A DNA stretch of 59,428 bases from contig CABUDK010000004.1 in assembly GCA_902490315.1 (NCBI GenBank), forward strand, positions 1-59,428, written 5' to 3'. A program made the translations under genes and the position numbers. This DNA comes from an uncultured Porphyromonas sp. GTDB lineage: Bacteria > Bacteroidota > Bacteroidia > Bacteroidales > Porphyromonadaceae. This document shows, one piece after another, positions 15,281-23,905 of this stretch (its first letter is position 1; each line of letters starts with the position of its first letter). The notes beneath the pieces were generated by a model. That model searched no databases, had not been told where the DNA came from, and saw only the letters and a program-made list of their open reading frames with translations.

Positions 15281-16195
15281 TTAAATGTTTGCGATGCAAC
15301 CCTTTCGCCCTTGCTGCACTTTCGCCACTCCCCATACGGACAGCACGAAGGGAGCCGTCAGCGGGATCAGACCTGCATACAGAGCAAGTAGCTCTACCCC
15401 CACTGACAGAACCACTGAGACGACCGCATAGAGTAAGCGACGCTCGGTAGTGCCAGCCCAGTAGATAGCGCAGAGCACAGCGTTGTAGCCCAGCAAACCT
15501 TCACGCCATACAGTCTCTGGCACAAACGGGATCGCAAGCATCGGAATGAGGGCACCGAGCAAGGCGTAGAGCGCTTTGCGGCGTGAATCCCAGGCAATTG
15601 CTAGAAAGAAGAAGAGTCCTGTCAAGACATTTGCCTGAAACATCACCTGACCGACACTATCTCCGAGTGCCACCCCAAGCATCCTCCATTGTGAGTCCCC
15701 CTCCTCCAACTGAGCCACAGAGTCAAGTAGCCCCATACGCTCTGGAGCTAGCATACTCAGCAGTAGTAGCACCCACACAGCAATGATAAAAGGAGCTGTC
15801 AGTCCTGGCAGCTGAGCATGCCGGCGGAAGGCTCGTGCCAACCATGTGGAGAGTGCTGCCCCGACCACCAGCAGGAGTATCGAGAGCCAACTGATCTCCC
15901 AGTAGACTCCTAGGGCGATACCCACCAAAGTGCCGTTGAAGCCGTAGAGGCCATCGGCTATCTCCGACTTCGTGTCTCGCCAGAGCGAGGCGAACGATCG
16001 CGAGACCAAGCAGCCCAAGAGCGCTAAGAGTGCTAGCTGCCAAGAGTTGCAGAAGAGCCCCACGAGGATCAATGCTCCTGACAGCACATTCCTCAGGAGG
16101 AACACTTGACTGAACCCCAGTAAGAGCGTCTTTATCTCCTGATAGATCGTCTGTATGCTACCTCCTCTGTGAGGAGCGGTAGAGCTTTTCGTCAT
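15281..16195 (-). CDS. Urea transporter (UT family)
   Basis: The 304-aa membrane protein has about ten hydrophobic segments in two halves. Each half contains the UT-like phrase: LYGFNGTLVGIALG in the first and LLGYNAVLCAIYW in the second, both following a helix and a conserved N-[VL]-x-[ST]-G element (RNVLSGALI, QANVLTGLFFF). Such channels conduct urea down its gradient. No urease genes are in the window, so its use here is unexplained. It sits 12 bp below the permease gene and may share its transcript. Confidence 0.82.
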   Translation of the reverse strand: MTKSSTAPHRGGSIQTIYQEIKTLLLGFSQVFLLRNVLSGALILVGLFCNSWQLALLALLGCLVSRSFASLWRDTKSEIADGLYGFNGTLVGIALGVYWEISWLSILLLVVGAALSTWLARAFRRHAQLPGLTAPFIIAVWVLLLLSMLAPERMGLLDSVAQLEEGDSQWRMLGVALGDSVGQVMFQANVLTGLFFFLAIAWDSRRKALYALLGALIPMLAIPFVPETVWREGLLGYNAVLCAIYWAGTTERRLLYAVVSVVLSVGVELLALYAGLIPLTAPFVLSVWGVAKVQQGRKGCIANI

Positions 16196-16207
16196 AGTTA
16201 GTCGTAG

Positions 16208-17455
16208 TTATTCGAAGCGGAGTGCCGTCGTCGGCGAGATCCGCTGGATGATGCGTGCCGGAAGGAGAAGGAGTATGAGGCAAAGCAGGAGCGTCGCCAC
16301 ATTGACCACGATCCACGCGACAGGACGGATGCGCATCGCAACGTGCGAGATATAATAGATATTCGGATCGAGGGTGAGCCACTGCCACTGGTACTGGCTC
16401 CAGATGATGACGCCCGCCAGTAGGTTGCCCCAGAGCATACCCCAAGCGATGATGCGCAGAGCGATCGCCAAGCTCATCGTCGTGAGCGATCGGTAGGTCA
16501 TGCCGAGAGCCTTGAGCAAGCCGATGGTCTGCGTCAAGTCTAGGATAATGATCAGGAGCGCATTGATCATCGTAAAGGCTGCCACGAGTGCCATCAGCAC
16601 CAGCAGTATCTGCACATTCGGCCGTAGCGAGTCGATCCACTGGTAGACCCCGCCATTGATCTGTGAGCCGGTATAGATTCCTAACATTTCTTTCGTGACG
16701 CCCGGCTCCGAGAGCGACTGAATCAACTGATCAGAGAGCGAGGTCTCCATCTCTAGGAGCGAGCGGTCCTTATTCTTTGCGAGGATCTCTATACGTGTGT
16801 ACTGATTGGGTTTCCAGCCCCCCACACGTCCTAGCAGGTCGTTGCTCACGTAGGCGAGTGGCTGCGCCGTGTTGGCTAGCTCCAGTATTGCTATCAGCGT
16901 GAAGGAGCGCACCGACACCTTGTCACCCAAGAAGTAGAGTACCACCTTGTCGCCGATCGTTAGTCCGAGCTTCTGCGCAGAGGCTTTAGGCAGGACAATC
17001 GGATTAGCCCCCTCCGCAAGCGTCGTGTCAGACAAATCACCCATAGCGCAGAGAGGCTCGAGGAATGTGAAGTCGTCTACTCCCGTGACAGCTACCCCCT
17101 GATAGGTACTATCGGTCTTGATCATGCCGACAGCCGAACGGACGGGACGCACGGAGGCTATCTCTGGCATCTCGTTCATACGCTGCGTCATCTGAGGCGT
17201 CAGGGTGATCACATTGTCCAGATCTATCGGTTGCTTGCCATACTCGCAGAGGATCACATCGCCTGTCACGAGGCGCACCGTATCACGGACGCTGTACTGA
17301 AAGCCGTCCATGATCGCAATGCCTAGAAGCATGACCGCCAAGCTCAGCGCTATGGCAGGGATCGCAAAGCGCACCAAGGCGTACACCTTGCTGTGACGAC
17401 GATTCTCTCGGCTGTAAAGCTGGTGAGCCAGCCAGATGGGTAGTCTTAGTCTCAT
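16208..17455 (-). CDS. FtsX/LolE-type ABC transporter permease
   Basis: The 415-aa protein has one N-terminal transmembrane segment (~residues 28-50), a ~220-aa extracytoplasmic domain, and three C-terminal segments with the FtsX motif region (LVALVAAFTMINALLIIILDLTQTIGLLKALGM). This is the layout of lipoprotein-releasing LolC/E or MacB-type permeases. No cognate LolD-like ATPase is adjacent; the ABC-F gene upstream is not a transporter ATPase. Start overlaps the ABC-F stop by 4 bp (ATGA). A related permease is at 39370-40584. Confidence 0.85.
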   Translation of the reverse strand: MRLRLPIWLAHQLYSRENRRHSKVYALVRFAIPAIALSLAVMLLGIAIMDGFQYSVRDTVRLVTGDVILCEYGKQPIDLDNVITLTPQMTQRMNEMPEIASVRPVRSAVGMIKTDSTYQGVAVTGVDDFTFLEPLCAMGDLSDTTLAEGANPIVLPKASAQKLGLTIGDKVVLYFLGDKVSVRSFTLIAILELANTAQPLAYVSNDLLGRVGGWKPNQYTRIEILAKNKDRSLLEMETSLSDQLIQSLSEPGVTKEMLGIYTGSQINGGVYQWIDSLRPNVQILLVLMALVAAFTMINALLIIILDLTQTIGLLKALGMTYRSLTTMSLAIALRIIAWGMLWGNLLAGVIIWSQYQWQWLTLDPNIYYISHVAMRIRPVAWIVVNVATLLLCLILLLLPARIIQRISPTTALRFE

Positions 17456-19353
17456 GCCTCCTCTTCGATAGCAGCTAGTTCAAACCAACGCTCAGACGCC
17501 TGCTCCATCTCTTGTTGCGCCTGTGCAATCTCCTCACCAGCCTTGAGCAGCTCTTCGTTGTTAAGGCGCCCCGAAGACATCCGCTGCTCTAGCTCCGCAA
17601 TGCGTCCCTCGAGCTGCGGGATCTGCTGCTCCAGCTGCTGAAACTCTTGCTCCTCACGATAGCTGCGTCGCTTCTTTCGATTGCCTTGCCGAGTCGCCTG
17701 ACTGGCTGCGGGTGCCGTGCTTTTGGTCTCCTGTGGCGTAGCCTGCTCAGCCGCTTGCTGCGCCTCAACCTCTTGCTGCAGACGATACTGGGTAAAGTTG
17801 CCCGGAAAGTCGCGAATATGCCCTCCCCTTTCGAAAACGAAGAGGTGCTCCACGAGTTTGTCTAGGAAGTAGCGGTCGTGCGTCACAATAATAAGGACCC
17901 CCTCGAAGGAGCTAAGGTAGCTCTCCAGCACGCCCAGCGTCGTAATGTCTAGATCATTCGTCGGCTCATCGAGTATGAGCAGATTAGGGCTAGCCATCAG
18001 CACGGTACAGAGATAGAGCCGTCTGAGCTCACCACCACTGAGTAGCGACACCGGCGTGTAGATACGATCACTGGTGAAGAGGAACCTCTGTAATAGTTGT
18101 GTAGCTGAGACCGACTGACCCGTCACAGGATCTGTAATGTGACTAGCGATGTCGGAGATTATGTCGATCACCCGCTTGTCGGGGGCGTAGCTCGGCAACT
18201 TCTGCCCGAAGTAACCAAACTGTACCGTCTCACCGATAAGTACCGATCCGCTGTCTGGCTCTAGCTCGCCAATGATCATCTTGAGCAGAGTCGTCTTGCC
18301 ACAACCGTTGGGACCGACAATGCCGACACGATCTCTGCGTGAGAAGGTGTAGTCAAAGTCTCGGATGAGCGGCTTCGACGCATCAAAGCTCTTGGAGACA
18401 CCCTCCAGCTCGATCACCTGCTTACCTAGGCGAACGGACGAGTGAAGCGGCTCGATGGTTGTCTGCTCACGCAGTATCTGTCGCGCCTTAGAGAGCTCAG
18501 ATGAGAGCTCTGCAAAGTGCTCCTTGCGGGCGCGTTGCTTGCCACCTCGCGCTTGCGGGGTAGCACGCATCCAGACCAACTCCTGTCGATAGATATTAGC
18601 CAGTCGGTCGCTCGTTTGCGCCATTTGCTCTAGACGCTCCTGACGCTTGGTAAGGAAGGTCTCATAGTTGCCCTCATAGCTATAAAGCTGCTGCTGATCC
18701 ATCTCCACGATACGGGTACAGATATGATCGAGGAAGTAACGGTCATGGGTCACCAGGAGCAGCGTGAGCCGTGATCGTGAGAGGTAACCCTCGAGCCACT
18801 CGATCACCTCTAGGTCTAGGTGGTTCGTCGGCTCATCGAGTATCAAGAGATCAGGCTGCTGGAGCAAGACCCCAGCAAGTGCTACCCGCTTGACCTCACC
18901 GCCAGAGAGCAACTCCATAGGACGCTCCACATCGGTGATACGTAGGGCGTGCAGTATCGCTGTCGCCTCCTGCTCATATTGCCACGCAGAGAGACGATCC
19001 ATATCGGGTAGCAGTCGCTCCTGCGCCTCAGCATCGCCTCGCTCCACGGCACTCTGCCAGGCACCCACGAGATGCGCCGTAGGGTCATGTGGCGAAAAGA
19101 CCGCATCGATCACCCGCACCCCATCAGCAAAGCGATGCTGCTGAGATAAGTAACCGATGCGTAGCCCGTTGCGTCGCGTGATCGTCCCGCTGTCTGGCTC
19201 TAGCTCGCCCATGATGATCCGTAGTAGCGAAGACTTGCCCGTCCCGTTGACCCCAACGAGTCCCACCTTGTCACCCTCTAGGAGCGAGAGCGAGATGTCC
19301 GTAAAGAGAACTCTATTGCCGAAACTTAGTGAGACATTATTCAGCTGTAGCAT
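17452..19353 (-). CDS. ABC-F family ATP-binding protein (Uup/EttA-like)
   Basis: The 633-aa protein contains two ABC ATPase domains on one chain without membrane segments: Walker A GVNGTGKSS and GPNGCGKTT, signatures LSGGE in both, and Walker B LLILDEPTN in both, joined by a charged linker. The C terminus is a predicted coiled coil (about residues 560-630), as in Uup. ABC-F proteins act on ribosomes or DNA-associated processes. The start at 19353 (MLQLNNVSLSFGNR) was chosen over the longer ORF; it still overlaps the transglycosylase stop by 17 bp. Confidence 0.92.
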   Translation of the reverse strand: MLQLNNVSLSFGNRVLFTDISLSLLEGDKVGLVGVNGTGKSSLLRIIMGELEPDSGTITRRNGLRIGYLSQQHRFADGVRVIDAVFSPHDPTAHLVGAWQSAVERGDAEAQERLLPDMDRLSAWQYEQEATAILHALRITDVERPMELLSGGEVKRVALAGVLLQQPDLLILDEPTNHLDLEVIEWLEGYLSRSRLTLLLVTHDRYFLDHICTRIVEMDQQQLYSYEGNYETFLTKRQERLEQMAQTSDRLANIYRQELVWMRATPQARGGKQRARKEHFAELSSELSKARQILREQTTIEPLHSSVRLGKQVIELEGVSKSFDASKPLIRDFDYTFSRRDRVGIVGPNGCGKTTLLKMIIGELEPDSGSVLIGETVQFGYFGQKLPSYAPDKRVIDIISDIASHITDPVTGQSVSATQLLQRFLFTSDRIYTPVSLLSGGELRRLYLCTVLMASPNLLILDEPTNDLDITTLGVLESYLSSFEGVLIIVTHDRYFLDKLVEHLFVFERGGHIRDFPGNFTQYRLQQEVEAQQAAEQATPQETKSTAPAASQATRQGNRKKRRSYREEQEFQQLEQQIPQLEGRIAELEQRMSSGRLNNEELLKAGEEIAQAQQEMEQASERWFELAAIEEEA

Positions 19354-20335
19354 ACTGCACTTTCGATTTATAAGATTGCGCCCGACTGAAGACCTCCGCC
19401 ACATAGCGCACCGTATGGGCGCCGTTAGCACGTCCGTGCTGCACGAGTGGGTCGTTGTAGTACTTTGGTTCGTTCAGACGAGACATATAGATCTCTACAG
19501 AGTCATCCCAGCGATCAGGATCTAAGCCCGCGTCCTCAGCCAGTCGACGCGCATCGAGGACATGCGCGCTGCCCGAATTGTAAGAGGCTAGGGTAAACTT
19601 CATCCGCTGCTCCGCGTCAGTGATATGGGCGAAAGCACGACCGAAGTCTCGCAGCGCCATACAGGCGACACGGATAGAACTCTCGGCATGCTTGAGCTTA
19701 GCACGACTGTAGCCGTAGCGACGCCCCGTAGCTGGCATTATACCCATCAGTCCCGTAGCTCCGCCCATGCCAACGACCTCCGCACGAAACTTGGATTCCT
19801 GATAAGCTATCGCAGCTAAGACATACCAATCCCAACCATACTTATTGCCATACTGCTGAAAGAGGTGATCCCAATCAGAGATCACGCCCCGATGCCTCGT
19901 AGACTGCTTTGCCGACGCCTCGGGCGTTGAGGTAGGCTTGGCAGGCACCACTTTTACTTGCACCACCTCCTCTTCATCATCCTCATCGTCCTCCTCCTCT
20001 TCGTAGAGTCCGAAGAGCTTCAGCAGGCTTACTTCATCGTTGGGCCATATCGAGTCATAGTCCAGTAGATACTCCAGCGCATAGAGCGTGCCGTACTGCT
20101 CCAGCTCTTCATAGTCCTCTCCAGCACCCACATCCGCAATTGGCACATCGTGCCACTCTGCCTGAGAGGTGGTGTGCGTACGAGCCGTCTGAGGCTGAGG
20201 TGCTTTATAGACCACGACAAAGTAGTAGACAACACCCACGAGGACTGCTCCCCATAGCGACAGCGTTATGGAGCGTAGGAGCCGCCTCATACGAGTCGGA
20301 TCACGACGTATCTCATTCCATCGAGAGCAATTCAT
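19337..20335 (-). CDS. Membrane-anchored lytic transglycosylase (SLT/MltF-like)
   Basis: The 332-aa protein has an N-terminal signal anchor (about residues 24-42), a long acidic low-complexity linker (EEEEDDEDDEEE around 115-127), and a C-terminal SLT domain with the catalytic Glu in AIAYQESKFRAEV, GLMGIMPATGRRYG and LASYNSGSAHV. It should cleave peptidoglycan glycan strands to 1,6-anhydro ends. The start is uncertain: MRRLLRS at 20290 gives a shorter N terminus before the anchor and leaves room for a leader, since a TACCTTAG-like box lies at 20341-20348. Confidence 0.88.
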   Translation of the reverse strand: MNCSRWNEIRRDPTRMRRLLRSITLSLWGAVLVGVVYYFVVVYKAPQPQTARTHTTSQAEWHDVPIADVGAGEDYEELEQYGTLYALEYLLDYDSIWPNDEVSLLKLFGLYEEEEDDEDDEEEVVQVKVVPAKPTSTPEASAKQSTRHRGVISDWDHLFQQYGNKYGWDWYVLAAIAYQESKFRAEVVGMGGATGLMGIMPATGRRYGYSRAKLKHAESSIRVACMALRDFGRAFAHITDAEQRMKFTLASYNSGSAHVLDARRLAEDAGLDPDRWDDSVEIYMSRLNEPKYYNDPLVQHGRANGAHTVRYVAEVFSRAQSYKSKVQYATAE

Positions 20336-20349
20336 ATCGCTAAGGTACG

Positions 20350-20403
20350 AAATTAGAGATTAGAAGTTAGAGATTAGATATTAGGTTAGAAGTTAGAGAT
20401 TAG
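20350..20403 (-). repeat. Heptamer (CTCTAAY)n repeat tract, copy 2
   Basis: Plus-strand units ATTAGAG, ATTAGAA, GTTAGAG repeat with a 7-bp period between the transglycosylase start and the 9-bp repeats at 20412. Confidence 0.75.
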
Positions 20404-20411
20404 GACTTTTT

Positions 20412-20465
20412 CTAGTGGCACTAGTGCTACTAGGAATACTAGTGACACTAAAGACACTAGCGAAG
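20412..20465 (+). repeat. 9-bp tandem repeat (CTAGTGNCA)6
   Basis: Six contiguous 9-bp units: CTAGTGGCA, CTAGTGCTA, CTAGGAATA, CTAGTGACA, CTAAAGACA, CTAGCGAAG. The same array in inverted orientation with four units is at 38857-38892, beside another copy of the 21-bp element. Confidence 0.8.
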
Positions 20466-20480
20466 CCAAAACTAACCGCC

Positions 20481-20669
20481 GATAGCTTTCCTCGGTTTTC
20501 TTCGGTACGAATTTCCGATTTTCCACGGGGGAAAAAGAAAATTCTTCGGACATATCATTTGATTCCTCCGAAGTTTCGTTTGATTCTTCCGAAGTTTCAT
20601 TTCTTACCCACGAGGATATTTTCGATTTTCCACGTGAGGATTTTCGATTTCCTACCGAGGAAGGAAACG
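20481..20669 (+). repeat. 21-bp-period palindrome element, copy 2
   Basis: Units start at 20542 (degenerate TTCTTCGGACATATC), 20563 (TTCCTCCGAAG) and 20584 (TTCTTCCGAAG). Flanking palindrome-like blocks are of mixed type (CCACGGGG left; CCCACGAGG, CCACGTGAGG, CCTACCGAGG right). Its left flank from the heptamers onward is homologous to copy 4. It lies in the divergent spacer between the transglycosylase and the CsgG-like operon. Confidence 0.8.
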
Positions 20670-20770
20670 AATAGCGAGAGGTAAGGAGACGCTCCCACGC
20701 ATTCCTACAGCGGGTTACACGTTGGTGCGTCGCAACATCGGATTAGTTGACTTACGGAGTTGTTTTTTTG

Positions 20771-20778
20771 TACCTTTG
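20771..20778 (+). promoter_or_regulatory. Promoter of the CsgG-like lipoprotein operon
   Basis: TACCTTTG at 20771-20778 with a TTG (20747-20749) 21 bp upstream fits the Bacteroidetes -33/-7 pattern; the start codon is 23 bp downstream. Confidence 0.65.
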
Positions 20779-20800
20779 GGGTGTAAAACAACTTTTTTCT

Positions 20801-21703
20801 ATGAAAACAATCCATCTTTGGTTTGCACTCCTCACAGCAGTGGTTGTCACCTGCACCTTCGGTCAGTCGGCGCAGGGTCAAGAGACGGGAAAGAGTCTCA
20901 AGTGGAAAGTAGCTATCGGGCGATTCTCCAATGAGACTCAGTATGGTAAGGGTATTTTTTATGACCGAGAGAATGACCCTATAGCAAAACAGGCTCAGGA
21001 TATACTAGCTGCTAAACTAGTAGCCTCTGGGAAGTTTATACTCCTAGAGAGGTCGGATGCTGAGGCGGTAGCACAAGAAGTTGCCGACGGGACTAGTGAA
21101 GGCACTATCAAAGCAGACTATGTGATTCTTGGGTCGGTGACCGAGTTTGGTCGTAAGACTACTGGTCAGACGGGTTTGTTTACAGCAGAAAAGACGCAAC
21201 AAGTCGAAGCTGCTGTCAACCTCCGTCTAGTAGACGTCGCGACAGGTATCGCAACCTACTCTGAGGAGGCAAAGGGATATGCGAACAATGTCAGCAAGAG
21301 CTCTCTCGGCCTAGGCGGAAGTAGTGGTTATGACGCTTCGCTGGGAGACAAAGCCATCTCAGCTGCAATAGACCAGCTAGTAGAGAATATTATCAACAAG
21401 TGCTCAGACAAGCCTTGGCGCACCTACCTCATTTCGATGGATCAAGATGGTACCATCATCGCTGGAGGAGCTTCGCAAGGGCTCTCCGTCGGAGACCGAT
21501 TTGACATCTACTCAAAAGGTAAAAAGGTAAAAAACCCTCAGACGGGTGGCTTCATAGAGCTACCAGGCAAGAAGGTGGGCGCCCTAGTTATAACCATGAC
21601 CCTTGGGGAAACACCGATGACTGAGTTCTCTCTAGTAGATATCGTAGAGGGAGATATAGACTCCTCAGACTTGTCTCAGTACTATATACAAGAAATAAAA
21701 TAG
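20801..21703 (+). CDS. CsgG/HfaB-family envelope assembly protein
   Basis: The 300-aa product has a signal peptide (MKTIHLWFALLTAVVVTCTF, cleavage near AQGQ) but the Cys is not in a clear lipobox. The central ~200 residues match the CsgG family: VAIGRFSNET, L-AAKLVASGKFILLERSD, KADYVILGSVTEFG and VEAAVNLRLVDVATGIATYSEEAKG. The C-terminal ~80 residues form an extra domain (VGDRFDIYSKGKKV...GALVIT). CsgG itself is the outer membrane curli secretion pore; here no curli subunit is nearby. It leads an operon with three small lipoproteins. Confidence 0.85.
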   Translation: MKTIHLWFALLTAVVVTCTFGQSAQGQETGKSLKWKVAIGRFSNETQYGKGIFYDRENDPIAKQAQDILAAKLVASGKFILLERSDAEAVAQEVADGTSEGTIKADYVILGSVTEFGRKTTGQTGLFTAEKTQQVEAAVNLRLVDVATGIATYSEEAKGYANNVSKSSLGLGGSSGYDASLGDKAISAAIDQLVENIINKCSDKPWRTYLISMDQDGTIIAGGASQGLSVGDRFDIYSKGKKVKNPQTGGFIELPGKKVGALVITMTLGETPMTEFSLVDIVEGDIDSSDLSQYYIQEIK

Positions 21704-21707
21704 AACT

Positions 21708-22058
21708 ATGACACGAAACACAATTTGTAGCGCACTGCTAGGCTCTTTAGTCGCACTACTGTTAGTAGCCTGCGGTACTGTCAGTGAGTCCACAGGAGGA
21801 CTTACTGATGAGGGCTTTGTCAAGGTAGTGAGTGACAACTCTGCCCTGGCACAGACCACGGTCCAGGTGTTTGTCAATAACAAGTCACCTGAGAGTGTGA
21901 CCGTCCTCTCCAAGAGAAAAGCTGCAAGTAGCCAGCCTCATCTATACCTCAAACCAGGCTCTTACAGCATCCGAGTAGTAGACAAAAAAGGAAACGTCCT
22001 GTACAACTCCAAGATCTTCTTGTCTACTAGGAAAACCAAGATCATTGAATTGCATTGA
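21708..22058 (+). CDS. Small lipoprotein of unknown function in CsgG-like operon
   Basis: The 116-aa product has a lipoprotein signal (MTRNTICSALLGSLVALLLVAC, Cys at 22). The rest resembles a small beta-sandwich: TTVQVFVNNKSPESVTVL, then HLYLKPGSYSIRVVDKKGNVLYNSKIFLSTRKTKIIEL, reminiscent of PEGA-like surface domains. I do not recognise a named family. It begins 4 bp after the CsgG-like stop, so it should be co-translated with that operon. Confidence 0.75.
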   Translation: MTRNTICSALLGSLVALLLVACGTVSESTGGLTDEGFVKVVSDNSALAQTTVQVFVNNKSPESVTVLSKRKAASSQPHLYLKPGSYSIRVVDKKGNVLYNSKIFLSTRKTKIIELH

Positions 22059-22078
22059 AACAATATCCTCCATACAAT

Positions 22079-22432
22079 ATGAAAAGGAATTACCTCATCA
22101 GCCTACTTGGTCTGATCTCTATGCTTACGCTGTCTAGCTGTGGGACGACCTCGCTCTACTCGTGGTATGGATATGACAACCAAATCCATGAGTTTACTAA
22201 AAAGCGCACTCCCGAGAGCGAAGCGAAGCTTATAAAGACGTATGAAAAGCTAATCAACACGCCCAATGGTGTAAGGAAGTGTGTCCAGCCTGGCATCTGT
22301 GCTGAGTATGGGTATCTACTTCTCAAGTCAGATAAGAAAGAAGAAGGCTTGGCAATGCTCAAAAAGGAGATTGAGCTCTACCCAGAGAGCGAAGTCTTTA
22401 TCTCACGAATCATTAAGCAGTTTGAAAAATGA
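22079..22432 (+). CDS. DUF4810-like lipoprotein
   Basis: The 117-aa product has a lipoprotein signal (MKRNYLISLLGLISMLTLSSC) followed by TSLYSWYGYDNQIHEFTKK and a helical, TPR-like tail (CAEYGYLLLKSDKKEEGLAMLKKEIELYPES), which fits the DUF4810 family normally found between CsgG-like and DUF799 genes. The start at 22079 was preferred because it begins the signal peptide; an in-frame ATG lies 24 bp earlier. It overlaps the next gene by 4 bp. Confidence 0.75.
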   Translation: MKRNYLISLLGLISMLTLSSCGTTSLYSWYGYDNQIHEFTKKRTPESEAKLIKTYEKLINTPNGVRKCVQPGICAEYGYLLLKSDKKEEGLAMLKKEIELYPESEVFISRIIKQFEK

Positions 22433-23115
22433 AAACCAACTATAAGGCTTTAGCTCTAGGACTCTTCATGGGTCTAATGGGGCTACTTACATCTTGTGGT
22501 GTATCTAACCCCGTATCAAAGGGTCAGGCTTATGCTGAGCTATACAGTCAGAAGCCTCTAAGCATCCTCGTAATGCCTCCGATCAACAAGACAAACAAGG
22601 TTGAGGCAAAAGAAGCCGTATATGCCTCACTATACCACCCTCTTGTAGAGAAAGGATACTACGTGTTCTCCCCTATACTATCTCAAGAGCTACTGCAAAG
22701 TGAGAGTGCTGACGATGCAGAAGTCTTTATAGACGGGTCTCTCAAGCCGTTCAATCAGGTCTATACGGCTGATGCCGCTCTCTTTACCGTCATCAAAAAG
22801 TGGCGCAAGATAGATCTATTAGCCCAAATAGAGGTGGAGATTGAGTATATACTCAAATCCACGAAGGACAATAAGGTGCTATTCCAGAGAAGTGCAGATG
22901 TTACGGTCGACTGCTCTGTCAAGACAAACAATGCCCTATTAGATCTAGTCGTAAGTGCTGTGAGCACAGCCCTCTCGGACAACATCATCGGGGCAAGACG
23001 TGCTAATATGTTTATACTTTCTGACCTCCCTGATGGCAAATACGCACCAAACTTTGAAAAGGACAAGGAGCTTATAGCCGGTCCAAAAGATGTCAAGGGT
23101 GTCGTCAAGAGATAA
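22429..23115 (+). CDS. GNA1162/DUF799-family lipoprotein
   Basis: The 228-aa product has a lipobox (LLTSC, Cys about residue 24), then ILVMPPINKTNKVEAKEAVYASLYHPLVEKGYYVFSP, typical of the DUF799/GNA1162 family, whose fold resembles the LPS/curli-related periplasmic alpha/beta domains such as LpoB/TolB N-domain. The CsgG-DUF4810-DUF799 order is a known conserved set with no settled function. A strong terminator follows at 23192. Confidence 0.8.
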   Translation: MKTNYKALALGLFMGLMGLLTSCGVSNPVSKGQAYAELYSQKPLSILVMPPINKTNKVEAKEAVYASLYHPLVEKGYYVFSPILSQELLQSESADDAEVFIDGSLKPFNQVYTADAALFTVIKKWRKIDLLAQIEVEIEYILKSTKDNKVLFQRSADVTVDCSVKTNNALLDLVVSAVSTALSDNIIGARRANMFILSDLPDGKYAPNFEKDKELIAGPKDVKGVVKR

Positions 23116-23191
23116 GGACAGCAAGTAAATGGACCTAGAGTAGAGAGCAACGGCGTCTACTTATTCATTGATAGGTCATCAAACGAGAAAG

Positions 23192-23234
23192 AAAGCTCTG
23201 TCGTCTACCGCGGTAGACGACAGAGCTTTTTTTG
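23192..23234 (+). terminator. Terminator of the CsgG-like operon
   Basis: A perfect hairpin AAAGCTCTGTCGTCTACC/GGTAGACGACAGAGCTTT with CG at the tip is followed by TTTTTTT, a textbook intrinsic terminator 77 bp after the last stop codon. The group II intron remnant begins immediately after its T-run. Confidence 0.9.
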
Positions 23235-23660
23235 TATGACGGGCATGTCATACATCTGTGGTGAAAGTCCACCCGGGGCGTAGTTGCCAACGAACCCCAT
23301 AGCGACTTGCAAGTTTCAAGGGGCGACCCTTGGGAGAGAAGAAGCAATAGCGAACTCGTGGTCTGACGAACAGAAACCTAATACCAAGGCGTATCAAGCG
23401 GACAAGCTAGCACGAGGCAGTGAAGTTCCAAAAGGCAACCGTAACCTTGATGCGTAAATTAGGCAGGTAAACGATGAAAGATGTATGGCTTATCCCGTGA
23501 GGCCTCGGCAGTCCTCAAGGATAGTAACAACGAATGTCGAGGAGTCAGCAGAGGTCGAAGTAGCCGTTCTCGCGCAGAACAAGGCGAAGGACCGAATAAT
23601 TCGTAACGTTAATCAAGAATGTATGTTCCGATGTCTTTGCTGACGAGTGGCAACGGTCAA
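23235..23660 (+). mobile_element. Truncated group II intron (5' ribozyme part only)
   Basis: The sequence from GTATGACGGGCATGTCATAC onward has the look of the 5' part of a Bacteroidales group II intron: GTGGTGAAAGTCCACCC, GCGTAGTTGCC, CCCATAGCGACTTGCAAG, GAACAGAAACC, GGCAACCGTAACC, AGTCAGCAGAGGTCGAAGTA and GAAGGACCGAAT, the phrase that precedes the reverse transcriptase ORF. No reverse transcriptase and no domain V/VI were found before the next gene, so it is a 3'-truncated, non-mobile relic. The 3' limit is approximate. Identification is by remembered sequence style, not a search. Confidence 0.7.
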
Positions 23661-23834
23661 AGCGTCAATGCGATCGACCATATAGAGCTAAACACGTATC
23701 CATCGGAAGCGGAAATTAAGAAACGTATTTTACACTCCAAAATGCAATTTGAAGTGGAGCTCGCCCTGCTCCGAACGCCCCCTCCTCTCATAGGAGGACG
23801 AGCGAAGAGATTGTTTGTACGCCATCTTTTTTCG

Positions 23835-23842
23835 TATCTTCG
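23835..23842 (+). promoter_or_regulatory. -7 box for the plant-type LRR gene
   Basis: TATCTTCG, a one-base variant of TAnnTTTG, lies 64 bp upstream of the chosen start. Confidence 0.45.
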
Positions 23843-23905
23843 CTTGCGGATGGTATATTGTATAGCCCCCAAAACACACTATACACTAACACAAACCCTT
23901 ATGAT

